Shown here: in pieces, positions 7,565 through 16,591 of the stretch | Numbering within the stretch: position 1 is the first letter of the stretch | Layout: each line of letters starts with the position of its first letter | Assembly: GCA_900556415.1 (NCBI GenBank) | Contig: USOU01000005.1 | Span: forward strand, 1-64,000 | Length of the DNA: 64,000 nt | Origin: an uncultured Collinsella sp. | Lineage (GTDB): Bacteria > Actinomycetota > Coriobacteriia > Coriobacteriales > Coriobacteriaceae | Direction of reading: 5' to 3' | Position numbers and translations under genes: made by a program | The notes under the pieces: model-generated | What the model saw: the letters and a program-made list of their open reading frames with translations, nothing else | Databases searched by the model: none | Told to the model about the DNA's origin: nothing

Positions 7565-9018
7565 CGTGCAACCGCCTTCTCAACGCACGCGGCGAGCGTC
7601 GATGCCGCCGTCTCGATATCGCGGTCGCCCACGAGTGTGCGCACATCAAACAAAATGCGATCGTGCGAGGCGCGCGTGACGACGGGCGTGTCGAAATCTT
7701 GGACAAGCGAGCGCTTGAGCGCGTCGACCGTCAGGCGCCCGTCGGCCGGGCAGACGGCCACGCACATCGTGGGCAGCTCGACGGTAGGCAGCGAGCCACC
7801 ACCGGGGGTCGACGATTCCTCGACGATTTCCACCTGCACGGCGCACGGGCAACCCGCCTTATCGAGGCCTGCCGTCATCAGCTCGCGCAGCTTGCGTGCG
7901 CGACGCTCCAGATGAGCCTGCGGAAGCGTGAGCATGTTGAGCACCGGCACCTCACGATGGGCCACATCCGCCCCATCCATGTAAATGTGCAGTGTAGCCT
8001 CGAGCGCCGCCAGTGCGAGCTTTCCCGGACGCAGGGCGCGCATAAGCGGATGCGACCCACAGGCCTGGACCAGATCGCGACGGCCCATGATAATGCCCGC
8101 CTGTGCGGCACCGAGCAGCTTATCGCCCGAGCATGACACGATATCGAGCCCCGCCGCGACCGAAGCCGGCGTGGGTTCCTCGCCGCCGTGTACCAAGATG
8201 TCGTCGGGCAACAGCGCGCCCGATCCCTGGTCCTCGTAGAACAGCAGGCCGTGCTTACGGGCCAGCGCGGCGAGCTCCTTTGAGCTCACTTCCTCGTGGA
8301 AACCCTCGATGCGATAGTTGGAAGGATGGACCTTGAGGATCATCGCCGTATCGGGCGTGATGGCGCGCTCGTAGTCGCTCAAATGCGTGCGGTTGGTGGC
8401 CCCGACCTCAACGAGCTTGGCACCCGAGGCCTCCATAACATCGGGGATACGGAAGCTGCCGCCGATCTCGACAAGCTCGCCGCGGCTGACGATGACTTCC
8501 TTGCCCGCGGCATGGGTTGCCAACACCAGTAGCACGGCCGCCGCGTTGTTGTTGACGACCAGCGCGTCCTCGGCACCGGTAAGCGAGCGGATGAGCTGCG
8601 CGGCATGTTCCTTGCGCGACCCGCGCGAGCAGGTGTCCACGCTGTACTCGAGCGTGCTGTAGCCGCGCGCGACCTCGGCCACGGCCTTGGCGGCCGACTC
8701 CGCGAGCGGGGCGCGGCCCAGGTTGGTATGGATGACCACACCCGTGGCGTTAACGGCGGGACGCAGGCTCGGCAGCGCAGAGCGATGTGCACGCCACTCA
8801 ATAGCCGAGGCCAGCTCGCGCTTGGAACGCGGAGCGGCACCGGCACGAATCGCGGCGCGCTCTTCGTCAAGCTCGGCCGTCACGGCAGCATGGACCACCG
8901 CGTCGCAGGTCTCCCCCGCTGTCTTCACCACCGGCCACTCGGCAAGCAGCTCGTTAACGGAAGGGATGGCGCGCAGGCGGGCGCGCACCTCATCGGACAT
9001 GTTCTGGCTATCGCTCAT
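7561..9018 (-). CDS. selA: L-seryl-tRNA(Sec) selenium transferase SelA, 485 aa
   Basis: This PLP enzyme turns seryl-tRNA(Sec) into selenocysteyl-tRNA(Sec) using selenophosphate. Family marks are the early IPSVNELL segment, NATGVVIHTNLGRAPL near residue 90, and the PLP-lysine region SCSGDKLLGAAQAGIIMG near residue 295. The length matches the bacterial decamer-forming type. It follows the molybdopterin oxidoreductase by 52 bases and precedes selB with overlap, so the three are probably one operon. Confidence 0.96.
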   Translation of the reverse strand: MSDSQNMSDEVRARLRAIPSVNELLAEWPVVKTAGETCDAVVHAAVTAELDEERAAIRAGAAPRSKRELASAIEWRAHRSALPSLRPAVNATGVVIHTNLGRAPLAESAAKAVAEVARGYSTLEYSVDTCSRGSRKEHAAQLIRSLTGAEDALVVNNNAAAVLLVLATHAAGKEVIVSRGELVEIGGSFRIPDVMEASGAKLVEVGATNRTHLSDYERAITPDTAMILKVHPSNYRIEGFHEEVSSKELAALARKHGLLFYEDQGSGALLPDDILVHGGEEPTPASVAAGLDIVSCSGDKLLGAAQAGIIMGRRDLVQACGSHPLMRALRPGKLALAALEATLHIYMDGADVAHREVPVLNMLTLPQAHLERRARKLRELMTAGLDKAGCPCAVQVEIVEESSTPGGGSLPTVELPTMCVAVCPADGRLTVDALKRSLVQDFDTPVVTRASHDRILFDVRTLVGDRDIETAASTLAACVEKAVAR

Positions 9019-9070
9019 GTGCGGCCTTTCAAAAGAAACGTGGATCAGTCGAATACATCAGCTGAGTCAA

Positions 9071-11188
9071 TTACTCGTCATTATCCTCGCGCGCCGCGAT
9101 CTTTTCCACGCGAACGGCGTTTTCCTGGGTGAGTGCGGCGCCCGTCAACGGGTCCCAACGCAACGGCGTATGGTCGAGCGGGCCCACGCCCAAGGCTTGA
9201 GCGCCACCGGCATCGGCGCCAAACGAACGTCCACCGGGGGCGGCCGAGGTGAAGATGCACGCCGGATGCAGATACGGCGTCGTCTCCACGCGCACGCGGT
9301 CGCGGCCCATATCGCTCACGAGTTCGACGATCTCGCCGTCGGCGATGCCCATGTGCGCAGCAGCATCGGCATTCATCTGCACGGCATCCAGGTCCGACCC
9401 AGCCTCAGCGGCACCTTGGGCTGCAAGCCTGCGCGAGGTATGCGACTCAAAGGGACGGTTGCCGCTAATGAGGCGAAACATCCCCGGGCCAGGCTCCACC
9501 ATGGGAGCGATCCAGTTGGGAACACGACCCAGGCCGGCTCGTTCCCATACGTCGCTTGCCAGCGCAATTTTGCCGCCATCCAGGGGAATCGCCGGCTCGC
9601 CCGTACGCGACGGCAACGCAACGCCCGTGTCGGCCCAGCCGCGCTCCTTGAGCTCGTCCAGATCAATCCCAAAAGGCTCCACCTGGGCAGCTGCCAGATC
9701 GTCAGACGTAAACCGAAAGTACTCGCCCACGCCACACGCCTGCGCCAGACCGGCAAAAATCTCCCGACCGGGACGTGTGTCGTCATGCTGCACAGGCAGC
9801 ACGGCGTTGCGGTAGAACACCCGCGAATCGTTAACGCCCATCACCGTTCCCACGCCGCGGTCGGCCTCCAGATACGTCACATCGGGCAGCACGAAGTCAG
9901 AAGCGCGCGCCGTCTCGGACCAGCGAATATCAATCGTCACGAGCAGGTCAAGCTGTTCCAGAATCGATAGCCACGCCCCGGCGTTGCCATAGCCCGCACC
10001 GGGGTTACTGGCATAGACGATGAGCCCGCGCAAATCGCCGGCAAGAATCGACTGACCGATGGTCGTGCACAGGCCGCGCACCGGATCGACAAGTGGATAG
10101 CGCTCGGACCCCAGCTTGGGCCCGCACGGTACCGGCGGCATCGCAAAGCGTGCGGGATCGAGGTCGCCCAACACAAGCGGCGTGGGCGGATTGAGCGCGC
10201 CGCCCGCATGCCCGATGCAGCCCAGCAGCACATCGACCAAGCAGATAGCGCGCGCGGTCTGGGTGCTATTGGCATACGCGATACCGATGCCGCCATGAAA
10301 GCCCGCATCCACCACAGCGGCAGGCGCGGCGACAGCGAGATCGCGCGCCGTGGCGACAATCTCTGCGGCCGGCACGTCGCACATCGACTCGGCCCACTCG
10401 GGCGTCCAAGCATGGGCCGCCTGCGCCAACTCCTCAAAACCCGTGGTATAGCGGTCCACGAACTCGTGGTCGTACAGGCCCTCGGCAATCAACACGTGGA
10501 CAATACCCAACAGCAGCGCCAAGTCGCAGCCCGGGCGCACGCGCAGCCAGCGGTCGGCAAGCGCGGCCGAGCCACTGCGCCGGGGGTCAACCACGATAAT
10601 CTTCGCCCCGCGCCGGCGTGCATCGTTGAGCGCGTCAACGGCCCCCATCGTCGACGAATCGACAATGGAACGCCCCAGATACATGATGCAGTCGGTATGT
10701 GACAGGTCGGAGGCGGGACTATAACCCAGGCTGTGCTCCCAACCGGTAAGCCGGCTTACCTCGCAGGCGCCATCGGCACCGTATACGTTAGGCGAACCCA
10801 GCGCATGCATAAAACGATACGCCCAGTAGCGGTCGAACGAGGGCACACCAAGCGTCATGCCCAGCGCACGGGGCCCGCGCTCGTCAACAATCCCCAAAAG
10901 GCGCTCGGCAATCTGAGCAAACGCCTCGTCCCAGGTAATCGCATCAAACCCCGAGCCATCCCGGCGGCGTCGCATGGGGTGCACAATGCGGTCGCGCTCG
11001 TCAAACGGCATTGCCAGGCGATGCCGTCCGCGGGCGCACAGGGCACGCGCCGCGCACGGATGCCCCGGCACTGGCAACTCGGCCACCACACGTCCATCCT
11101 CAACATGGGCCGCAAAGGCGCAATCGGCATAGCATCCCCCGCATGTCGTCACCACGGAGCGACCGTCATGCATAGCTCTCGATGCCAT
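9071..11188 (-). CDS. Molybdopterin oxidoreductase catalytic subunit, 705 aa, substrate unknown
   Basis: This is a DMSO-reductase-superfamily protein. The N-terminus has a [4Fe-4S] cysteine set (CGGCYADC, later PCAARALCARG). Central parts match the family: TDCIMYLGRSIVDSS, KIIVVDPRRSG and GGALNPPTP. The C-terminus has the cofactor-binding fold with RLISGNRPFESHTSRR. The likely Mo ligand is the Cys in GADGACEVSRL, not selenocysteine. No Tat signal is seen, so it is probably cytoplasmic. GGAAGGAA precedes ATG 11188. It lies directly upstream of selA and selB but needs neither for itself. It could be a formate-dehydrogenase-like or thiosulfate/polysulfide-reductase-like enzyme; no partner subunit is adjacent. 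Confidence 0.85.
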   Translation of the reverse strand: MASRAMHDGRSVVTTCGGCYADCAFAAHVEDGRVVAELPVPGHPCAARALCARGRHRLAMPFDERDRIVHPMRRRRDGSGFDAITWDEAFAQIAERLLGIVDERGPRALGMTLGVPSFDRYWAYRFMHALGSPNVYGADGACEVSRLTGWEHSLGYSPASDLSHTDCIMYLGRSIVDSSTMGAVDALNDARRRGAKIIVVDPRRSGSAALADRWLRVRPGCDLALLLGIVHVLIAEGLYDHEFVDRYTTGFEELAQAAHAWTPEWAESMCDVPAAEIVATARDLAVAAPAAVVDAGFHGGIGIAYANSTQTARAICLVDVLLGCIGHAGGALNPPTPLVLGDLDPARFAMPPVPCGPKLGSERYPLVDPVRGLCTTIGQSILAGDLRGLIVYASNPGAGYGNAGAWLSILEQLDLLVTIDIRWSETARASDFVLPDVTYLEADRGVGTVMGVNDSRVFYRNAVLPVQHDDTRPGREIFAGLAQACGVGEYFRFTSDDLAAAQVEPFGIDLDELKERGWADTGVALPSRTGEPAIPLDGGKIALASDVWERAGLGRVPNWIAPMVEPGPGMFRLISGNRPFESHTSRRLAAQGAAEAGSDLDAVQMNADAAAHMGIADGEIVELVSDMGRDRVRVETTPYLHPACIFTSAAPGGRSFGADAGGAQALGVGPLDHTPLRWDPLTGAALTQENAVRVEKIAAREDNDE

Positions 11189-11296
11189 CTCGATTATTCC
11201 TTCCAGCTCAGGGGTTCAAGCCCCGCCGCACCACAGCTCTGTCACCAGCTGCCGCGACGCAAAGCCCGCAGCATCTACCGCAGCAAGACACGAAGA

Positions 11297-11328
11297 GCCT
11301 CCCAAAAGGCAAACGCCCCTCGGGAGGC
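11297..11328 (-). terminator. Terminator-like hairpin after focA
   Basis: GCCTCCC/GGGAGGC arms enclose an 18-base loop, followed on the minus strand by TCTTCGTGTCTT. It marks the probable end of the formate hydrogenlyase operon. Confidence 0.65.
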
Positions 11329-11348
11329 CCGTACGTCATTCCAGCTTA

Positions 11349-12188
11349 TTACGCCTCGGACTTCTTGGCGTAGACAAACCAGTAGCCGAGCGCGATCAGA
11401 ACCGCGCCGCCCACGATGTTGCCCAGCGTGGCGGCGGATAGATTAAACGCAATACCCGCGACGTTGAGCGCATCGGCCCCGGCAACCTTGGCACCATAGC
11501 CGCACGCGTGCATCACGGCACCCATGGGCAAAAAGTACATGTTGGCAACGCAGTGCTCAAAACCGCAGGCCACAAAGGCGGCGATGGGCAGCAAAATGCC
11601 CACAACCTTATCGACTACGGTCTTACCCGCAGTGCCAATCCACACGGCCAGGCACACAAAGATGTTGCACAGGATGCCGCGGAAGAAGATCGTCACCCAG
11701 TCGACCGTCACCTTGCCGGCGGCGACGCTCACCATGGAGTTGGCGACCGCCTCGCCGTTGAGCTTATAGATGCCGGCCATGTACACCAAAAAGACGATGA
11801 ACAGAGCACCGACAAAATTGCCGACCCACACGACGACCCAGGCCTTAAGCATCTGGACCAGCGTGATCTTTTTGCTCTTGAGCGCGCAGACCATAAGCGA
11901 ATTGCCGGTAAACAGCTCGGCGCCGCACACCAGCACCAGCACCAGGCCCAGGCAAAAGCACAGACCGCCCACGACGCGCTGGGCACCCCAGCCCAGCGTG
12001 CTGTCGCTCAAAAACACGGTAAAGAACAGGCCGCCGAAGGCGATAAACGCGCCGGCGAACATTGCCAACAGAAAGGCCTTAGCGACCGGCAGGTTAGCCT
12101 TGGTCACGCCGGCGGCCTCGGTCTTGGCCTCGATCGCGGCGGGCGCCAGGCAATCGGGAGTGGGATACTCCACCTTGGAATCTGCCAT
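11349..12188 (-). CDS. focA: Formate channel/transporter FocA family, 279 aa
   Basis: This is an integral membrane protein of the formate/nitrite transporter family with about six helices. Conserved parts include AGAFIAFGGLFFTVF, LVLVCGAELFTGNSLM and GNFVGALFIVF, which is the usual pore-loop region. It probably moves formate across the membrane to the cytoplasmic FdhF active site. The start at 12188 is chosen because AAGAAG lies upstream and the N-terminal sequence is cytosolic. It is the last gene of the Hyf-type cluster, as focB is in E. coli hyf. Confidence 0.93.
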   Translation of the reverse strand: MADSKVEYPTPDCLAPAAIEAKTEAAGVTKANLPVAKAFLLAMFAGAFIAFGGLFFTVFLSDSTLGWGAQRVVGGLCFCLGLVLVLVCGAELFTGNSLMVCALKSKKITLVQMLKAWVVVWVGNFVGALFIVFLVYMAGIYKLNGEAVANSMVSVAAGKVTVDWVTIFFRGILCNIFVCLAVWIGTAGKTVVDKVVGILLPIAAFVACGFEHCVANMYFLPMGAVMHACGYGAKVAGADALNVAGIAFNLSAATLGNIVGGAVLIALGYWFVYAKKSEA

Positions 12189-12227
12189 GTCAATCACTTC
12201 TTTCCTAACAGAATGGAACAAGTGCTC

Positions 12228-12731
12228 CTACAGCTCCTGCCCCAAGCGGACAAAGTGGGAAAAGTCGTTGGCGGCCACGGCGTCGTACACGGCGTCGACG
12301 GCCTCAAAGACCTCCGGGGACATGGGGTTATAGAACTCCGTATCGCCCGGCTGAATCCCAATGAAGACGATATCTTCGCACGATTGCTCAATCTCCTCGA
12401 TCAGAATCGACAAGGGAAGCGAATGCGTGGTGAACATCGACTTGCGGGCCACGTCACGTTTGTCGAGCAAGCGGATGGCGCCGACGGGCAGCGCCATGTC
12501 GGCGGCATCGACCAAAACCAAACGCGGCGGACGCTCGCGCTTGACCTCGATGATGTCATCCTCGGGCGTCTGACCGCCATCGATGGTGTACCAGCCGGCA
12601 AGAGGCGCGTCCTCCATCTTTTTGGAGAGCACGGGGCCGGCGGCATCGTCGGCACGCAGCACGCTTCCCGCCGTGAGCACGATACCCGCAAACGGGGCGC
12701 CGTTCACACGACCATCCACAACGCGACCCAT
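12228..12731 (-). CDS. hycI: Hydrogenase maturation endopeptidase HycI, 167 aa
   Basis: HycI clips the C-terminal tail of the large hydrogenase subunit after nickel insertion. The three expected metal ligands are visible: Asp in LRADDAAGP, Asp in LVDAADMA and His in TTHSLPL. The segment FIGIQPGDTEFYNPMS matches the HycI subgroup. It starts on the last base of the HycH-like stop codon, so the two are coupled. Confidence 0.92.
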   Translation of the reverse strand: MGRVVDGRVNGAPFAGIVLTAGSVLRADDAAGPVLSKKMEDAPLAGWYTIDGGQTPEDDIIEVKRERPPRLVLVDAADMALPVGAIRLLDKRDVARKSMFTTHSLPLSILIEEIEQSCEDIVFIGIQPGDTEFYNPMSPEVFEAVDAVYDAVAANDFSHFVRLGQEL

Positions 12732-13312
12732 TACTGCAACCTTCCCGTCAGATACACACCCGAAACATCGCGCACGCGCTCAACCAGATCGCGAAACTTC
12801 ATTAAGAACGCGACCTGCTGGGCATGCAGGCCAAAGTCGTCGTCGAACACCGAGATGCCGGCCTTGGCCGACCCGCGAAAACCGCGCTCGTCGAGCAGCG
12901 TGTCGCAGGCCTCGAGCAGCGACGGCACCGCCGCCTTGTCGAGCTGGCACTCGCCAAAGGAGCGGATGGCCTCGAACTTGGTCTTGGCCTCCCCCTCCGG
13001 CAACGCGTCGACGAGTGAATAGAACACATCCACCGGCACCGACAGGCGCGGCTCAAAGCAATCGAGCACGCCGGTGTGGTGGCCCACGGCGAGCGTGTAG
13101 TACAGCACGTCGCAGGCCTCCTGGGGAACGTCTTCCTCGGTCTCCACAAACTTACGCGTAAGCTCGTAGAAGACCACCTGGTCGGGCGCGTGGCCCAGGC
13201 AGGGGTCGGCGACGCCCTCGGCGGCCTCGTCGCTTGCGCGCGAGGCATCGCCAAAGGAGCCGCCGAGCATGCCGGGGCCCGCAAAGTAACCAGAGCGGTC
13301 CGTGAGCTCCAT
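12731..13312 (-). CDS. hyfJ: Formate hydrogenlyase maturation protein, HycH/HyfJ family, 193 aa
   Basis: The segment VVFYELTRKFVETEEDVPQEACDVLYYTLAVGHHTGVLD matches HycH, an assembly factor for the large subunit of this hydrogenase class. At 193 residues it is longer than E. coli HycH (136). It abuts hyfI with no gap and shares one base with hycI. Confidence 0.88.
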   Translation of the reverse strand: MELTDRSGYFAGPGMLGGSFGDASRASDEAAEGVADPCLGHAPDQVVFYELTRKFVETEEDVPQEACDVLYYTLAVGHHTGVLDCFEPRLSVPVDVFYSLVDALPEGEAKTKFEAIRSFGECQLDKAAVPSLLEACDTLLDERGFRGSAKAGISVFDDDFGLHAQQVAFLMKFRDLVERVRDVSGVYLTGRLQ

Positions 13313-14095
13313 CTAGCGACCTCCGGCCAGCACCAGATCCTGCAGCGCCGAGTACACCTCGACGCGGCGCGGATCGTCCTGCTTGTCGATGAGCAGCGCC
13401 ATGGCACCGCGGATATCGCCCTTGGGCGCACCCTCGAGCGTATCCATAAACTCGTTGGCCAGGTCGCGGCCGTAACGGTAGCCGCTCATGGCGCGAGCCT
13501 CGCGCTCGATGGCAACACGCAGCTTGTACGGCACGCCGGGGTGCAGGATATCGGCCTGCTCGCCGGCGGCCTCCACCGTGGTCTCGGCATGGAGCTTTTG
13601 GTCCAGCAGACCGAGCGCCATGGCAAAGCCGTAGACGGTCTGCGCGGGGCTGGGCGGGCAGCCGGGGATGTAGACATCGACCGGCAGAATCTTATCCGTG
13701 CCGCCCCAGACGCAGTAGTTGTCGTAGAAGATGCCGCCGGTGCAGCCGCACGCGCCATAGGACACCACGATCTTGGGATCGGGTGCGGCCTCAAAGGCGC
13801 GCAGGGCCGGCATGCGCATGGCACGCGTCACGGCACCGGTGTACAGCAGCACATCGGCGTGACGGGGCGAGGGCACGACCTTGATGCCAAAGCGCTCGAC
13901 GTCGAAGACGGGCGTGATGGAACCGAAGATCTCGATCTCGCAGCCGTTGCAGCCGCCGCAGTCAACACGGTAGACGTACACCGAGCGCTTGATCTTCTTA
14001 AGAAGGGTCGCCTTGGCCTTCTCGATGCTCTCGTCGAGCTCGATCTTGGTCGGGCGGTACTGAAGCCGCTCGGGCAAAAGCGTGGGTTCGGCCAT
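13313..14095 (-). CDS. hyfI: [NiFe] hydrogenase small subunit, NuoB/HycG/HyfI type, 260 aa
   Basis: This is the electron-transfer subunit of the group 4 hydrogenase, holding the proximal [4Fe-4S] cluster. The cysteine ligands are in CGGCNGCEIE near residue 47, YGACGCTGG near 114 and PGCPPSP near 145. There is no export signal, as expected for the cytoplasm-facing arm. It is two bases from hyfH. Confidence 0.96.
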   Translation of the reverse strand: MAEPTLLPERLQYRPTKIELDESIEKAKATLLKKIKRSVYVYRVDCGGCNGCEIEIFGSITPVFDVERFGIKVVPSPRHADVLLYTGAVTRAMRMPALRAFEAAPDPKIVVSYGACGCTGGIFYDNYCVWGGTDKILPVDVYIPGCPPSPAQTVYGFAMALGLLDQKLHAETTVEAAGEQADILHPGVPYKLRVAIEREARAMSGYRYGRDLANEFMDTLEGAPKGDIRGAMALLIDKQDDPRRVEVYSALQDLVLAGGR

Positions 14096-14097
14096 GG

Positions 14098-14814
14098 TTA
14101 CTCCTCCTTCGTATCAAAATCCATGATGATGCCCTCGACCGGCGCCGGACCGGCGGGAATCTCGGGCGCATCGGGGTTAAGCTCGCGGTCGACATACTCC
14201 GGGTTCACGCCGTGGCCGCCCAGATACTCCATGCCGGGGCCCTGGGGCTCACCGGACGCAAGCGTCTCGTTGGCAGCCATTCCGCGCGCGTTGCCGGTCT
14301 TTACAGCCGAAGCGGCGCGCAGGGCGTCGAGCTCGCGCTTGCACTCCTGGCACATACCGACGGTACGGGCAGCCTGCTCGGCCTCCATGCCGCCGGCCTT
14401 TTGCAGCAGGCGCTTGGCGTAGTCGATCTCCTTGTGCGGGGCAAACGGCTTGCCGCAACGCGAACAGTGCTCGAGCGTATAAACGCTCTTGCTGGTGAGG
14501 TCGTCCTTGCTCATGACGGCCAGCTCAAACTCCTCGGTGAGCTTGATGGCCTCCATGGGGCAGGCTTCCTCGCAGCGGCCGCAGAAGATGCAGCGACCAT
14601 AGTCGATCGACCAGGTGATGGTATCGGCCGCAAGGTCGGTGTCCATGCGAATGGCATCGGCCGGGCACGCCACGCCGCAGGCACCGCAGGCAATGCAGAG
14701 CTCGGCGTTGTGCTCGGGCTTGCCGCGCATGTCCTTGTTGGTGGGGAACGGCGCAAACGGGTACTTGACCGTCGCGTCGCCGGCCTTGGCGTTAACCTTC
14801 CAAAGCTTCAGCAT
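14098..14814 (-). CDS. hyfH: Hydrogenase 2x[4Fe-4S] ferredoxin subunit, HyfH/HycF type, 238 aa
   Basis: Two classical cluster motifs, CIACGACGVACP and CIFCGRCEEACP, link the peripheral ferredoxins to the small subunit. The protein is longer than HycF (about 180). After the clusters it has CSRCGKPFAP and CQECKRE, four cysteines that look like a zinc or extra metal site, then a proline-rich tail. The start is ATG 14814, with GGAGG nine bases upstream; the frame continues upstream but only through the hyfG end. Confidence 0.93.
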   Translation of the reverse strand: MLKLWKVNAKAGDATVKYPFAPFPTNKDMRGKPEHNAELCIACGACGVACPADAIRMDTDLAADTITWSIDYGRCIFCGRCEEACPMEAIKLTEEFELAVMSKDDLTSKSVYTLEHCSRCGKPFAPHKEIDYAKRLLQKAGGMEAEQAARTVGMCQECKRELDALRAASAVKTGNARGMAANETLASGEPQGPGMEYLGGHGVNPEYVDRELNPDAPEIPAGPAPVEGIIMDFDTKEE

Positions 14815-14815
14815 A

Positions 14816-16588
14816 TTAGAGCGCCTCCTCATCGAGCGGAGCGGCCATGGTGCCCTCGCCCGCAAGCGGCGACTTGTCGCGCCAGACGTTCTCGAACTGC
14901 TCCTTGTCGAGCACATGGTCGCGCTTGGCGGCGACATCGGTCACCGTCACGCGGTCGGTGCAGGAGTAGCACGGGTCGAGCGAGCCGACGATCAGCGCCG
15001 CGTCGCCCACGGTGTTGCCGCGGAACATGTAGCGCAGGACCGGCCAGTTGCTGTACGTGGCGGCCTTGGCGCGCCAGCGGTAGCACTTCTGGTTGTTGCC
15101 GAGCATGGCCCAGTGCACGTCCTCGCCGCGCGGCGCCTCGGTGGCGCCGATGGCGTACTTGTGCGGGGTGTACTCCCAATCCGTGGTGAGGATGGGGCCC
15201 GACGGGCAGTTCTCGAGCATGGTCTCGATCATGTCGATCGAATCGTAGACCTCCTGGATGCGAACGGCGGTACGGCCGAAGGCATCGCAGGTGTCGGCCG
15301 TGGCGGCGTGCATCTTTTGAACGTCCGGATCGGCGTAGCCGTCGAAGGGATGGTCAAAACGCACGTCGCGGGCATAACCCGAGCCACGCATGAGCGGACC
15401 GACCGGCGAGAAGTCGCGTGCAATCTTGCGGTCCAAGATGCCGATGCCACTCGTACGCTCAATAAAGTTGGGCGTGGAGAGCAAGACGTCGACGAGCTCC
15501 TGAACCTCGGAGCGCAGCTGGTGGATGGTCGTGAGCGTGGAGAGCTTCTGCTCGGCCAAAATGTCGCGACGCACGCCGCCGATCACGTTGAGGCCGTAGG
15601 TCTTGCGGTGACCGGAGAGCTTCTCGGCCAGGTCCATGGACTTCTCGCGGACGCGGAAGAACTGCTGGAAGCCGGAGTCGAAGCCGGTGTAGTGCGACGC
15701 CAGGCCGATGTTGAGCAGATGCGAGTGCAGGCGCTCGACCTCGAGCATGATAGCGCGGATGTACTGGGCGCGCGGCGGGACATGAATGCCCTGGGCGCGC
15801 TCGACGGCCTCGGCATAGGCCACCGAGTGGGCGCAGCCGCAGATGCCGCAGATGCGGTCGGCGAGGAACGTCACGGCGTCATAGTTCAGGCGCGTCTCGG
15901 CGACCTTCTCCATGCCGCGGTGCACGTAGAACAGACGGTAGTCAGCGTCGACGATCGTCTCGCCCTCGACGAACAGGCGGAAGTGGCCGGGCTCGTCGGA
16001 GGTAATGTGCAGCGGGCCCATGGGGACGAGCGTGGTCTCCTTGCCCTTGGTGTCGGCCAAAAACTCGTAGTTTTCCATGTCGCTCGCGGGAGCGGGACGG
16101 AAGCGGTAGTCCATGGAGTCCTTGCGCAGCGGATACAGACCACTGGGCCAATCGTCGGGCAGCACCAGGCGGCGACGATCGGGCAGGCCTTCAGGGATCA
16201 GGCCGAACATGTCGCGCAGCTCGCGCTCGCCCCACACGCAGGCGGGGACGAACGGCGTCACGGACGGGAACGTCATCTTGGCGGGATCGACCTCGGTGCG
16301 CACGGTCACCCAGCCGGGGTCTTCCCCCTCCATGGAGATGACGTAGTACACGGCGTAACGGCCGCACAGACTGCGCTCATCGTTGCCGATGATCACGGGA
16401 ATCCAGCCATAGCGCTCGTAATACAGATAGTGAACGGCCTCGGGCAGCTTGTCCTGCTTGACGGTAATCGTCAGCTGGTCCTCGCACTGCCACTCGACCT
16501 TCTCGATGCAGCCCGGAACGGCGCGGCGCAGGGCCTCGACATGGCTCTCGCAGCGACGGGCATACACCTTGTTCTCAGTTTCAATCAT
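14816..16588 (-). CDS. hyfG: [NiFe] hydrogenase large subunit, NuoC-NuoD fusion (HyfG/HycE), 590 aa
   Basis: This subunit makes H2 from protons at the Ni-Fe site. About the first 170 residues are NuoC-like (ELRDMFGLIPEGLPDRRRL). The rest is NuoD-like. The nickel ligands are intact: RICGICGCAHSVAYAEA near residue 245 and DPCYSCTDRV near 540. A 40-residue tail follows the last cysteines and should be the part removed by HycI. GGAGTAAC precedes the ATG. Confidence 0.97.
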   Translation of the reverse strand: MIETENKVYARRCESHVEALRRAVPGCIEKVEWQCEDQLTITVKQDKLPEAVHYLYYERYGWIPVIIGNDERSLCGRYAVYYVISMEGEDPGWVTVRTEVDPAKMTFPSVTPFVPACVWGERELRDMFGLIPEGLPDRRRLVLPDDWPSGLYPLRKDSMDYRFRPAPASDMENYEFLADTKGKETTLVPMGPLHITSDEPGHFRLFVEGETIVDADYRLFYVHRGMEKVAETRLNYDAVTFLADRICGICGCAHSVAYAEAVERAQGIHVPPRAQYIRAIMLEVERLHSHLLNIGLASHYTGFDSGFQQFFRVREKSMDLAEKLSGHRKTYGLNVIGGVRRDILAEQKLSTLTTIHQLRSEVQELVDVLLSTPNFIERTSGIGILDRKIARDFSPVGPLMRGSGYARDVRFDHPFDGYADPDVQKMHAATADTCDAFGRTAVRIQEVYDSIDMIETMLENCPSGPILTTDWEYTPHKYAIGATEAPRGEDVHWAMLGNNQKCYRWRAKAATYSNWPVLRYMFRGNTVGDAALIVGSLDPCYSCTDRVTVTDVAAKRDHVLDKEQFENVWRDKSPLAGEGTMAAPLDEEAL

Positions 16589-16591
16589 TCG

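Noticed and set aside
11205..11296. A molybdenum-cofactor riboswitch before the oxidoreductase at 9071
   Set aside because: Only a short GGGG/CCCC hairpin is present near the ribosome site; the conserved Moco-motif core was not recognised.
11508..13022. A 504-codon plus-strand frame
   Set aside because: Antisense to focA, hycI and hyfJ; no motif, no ribosome site.
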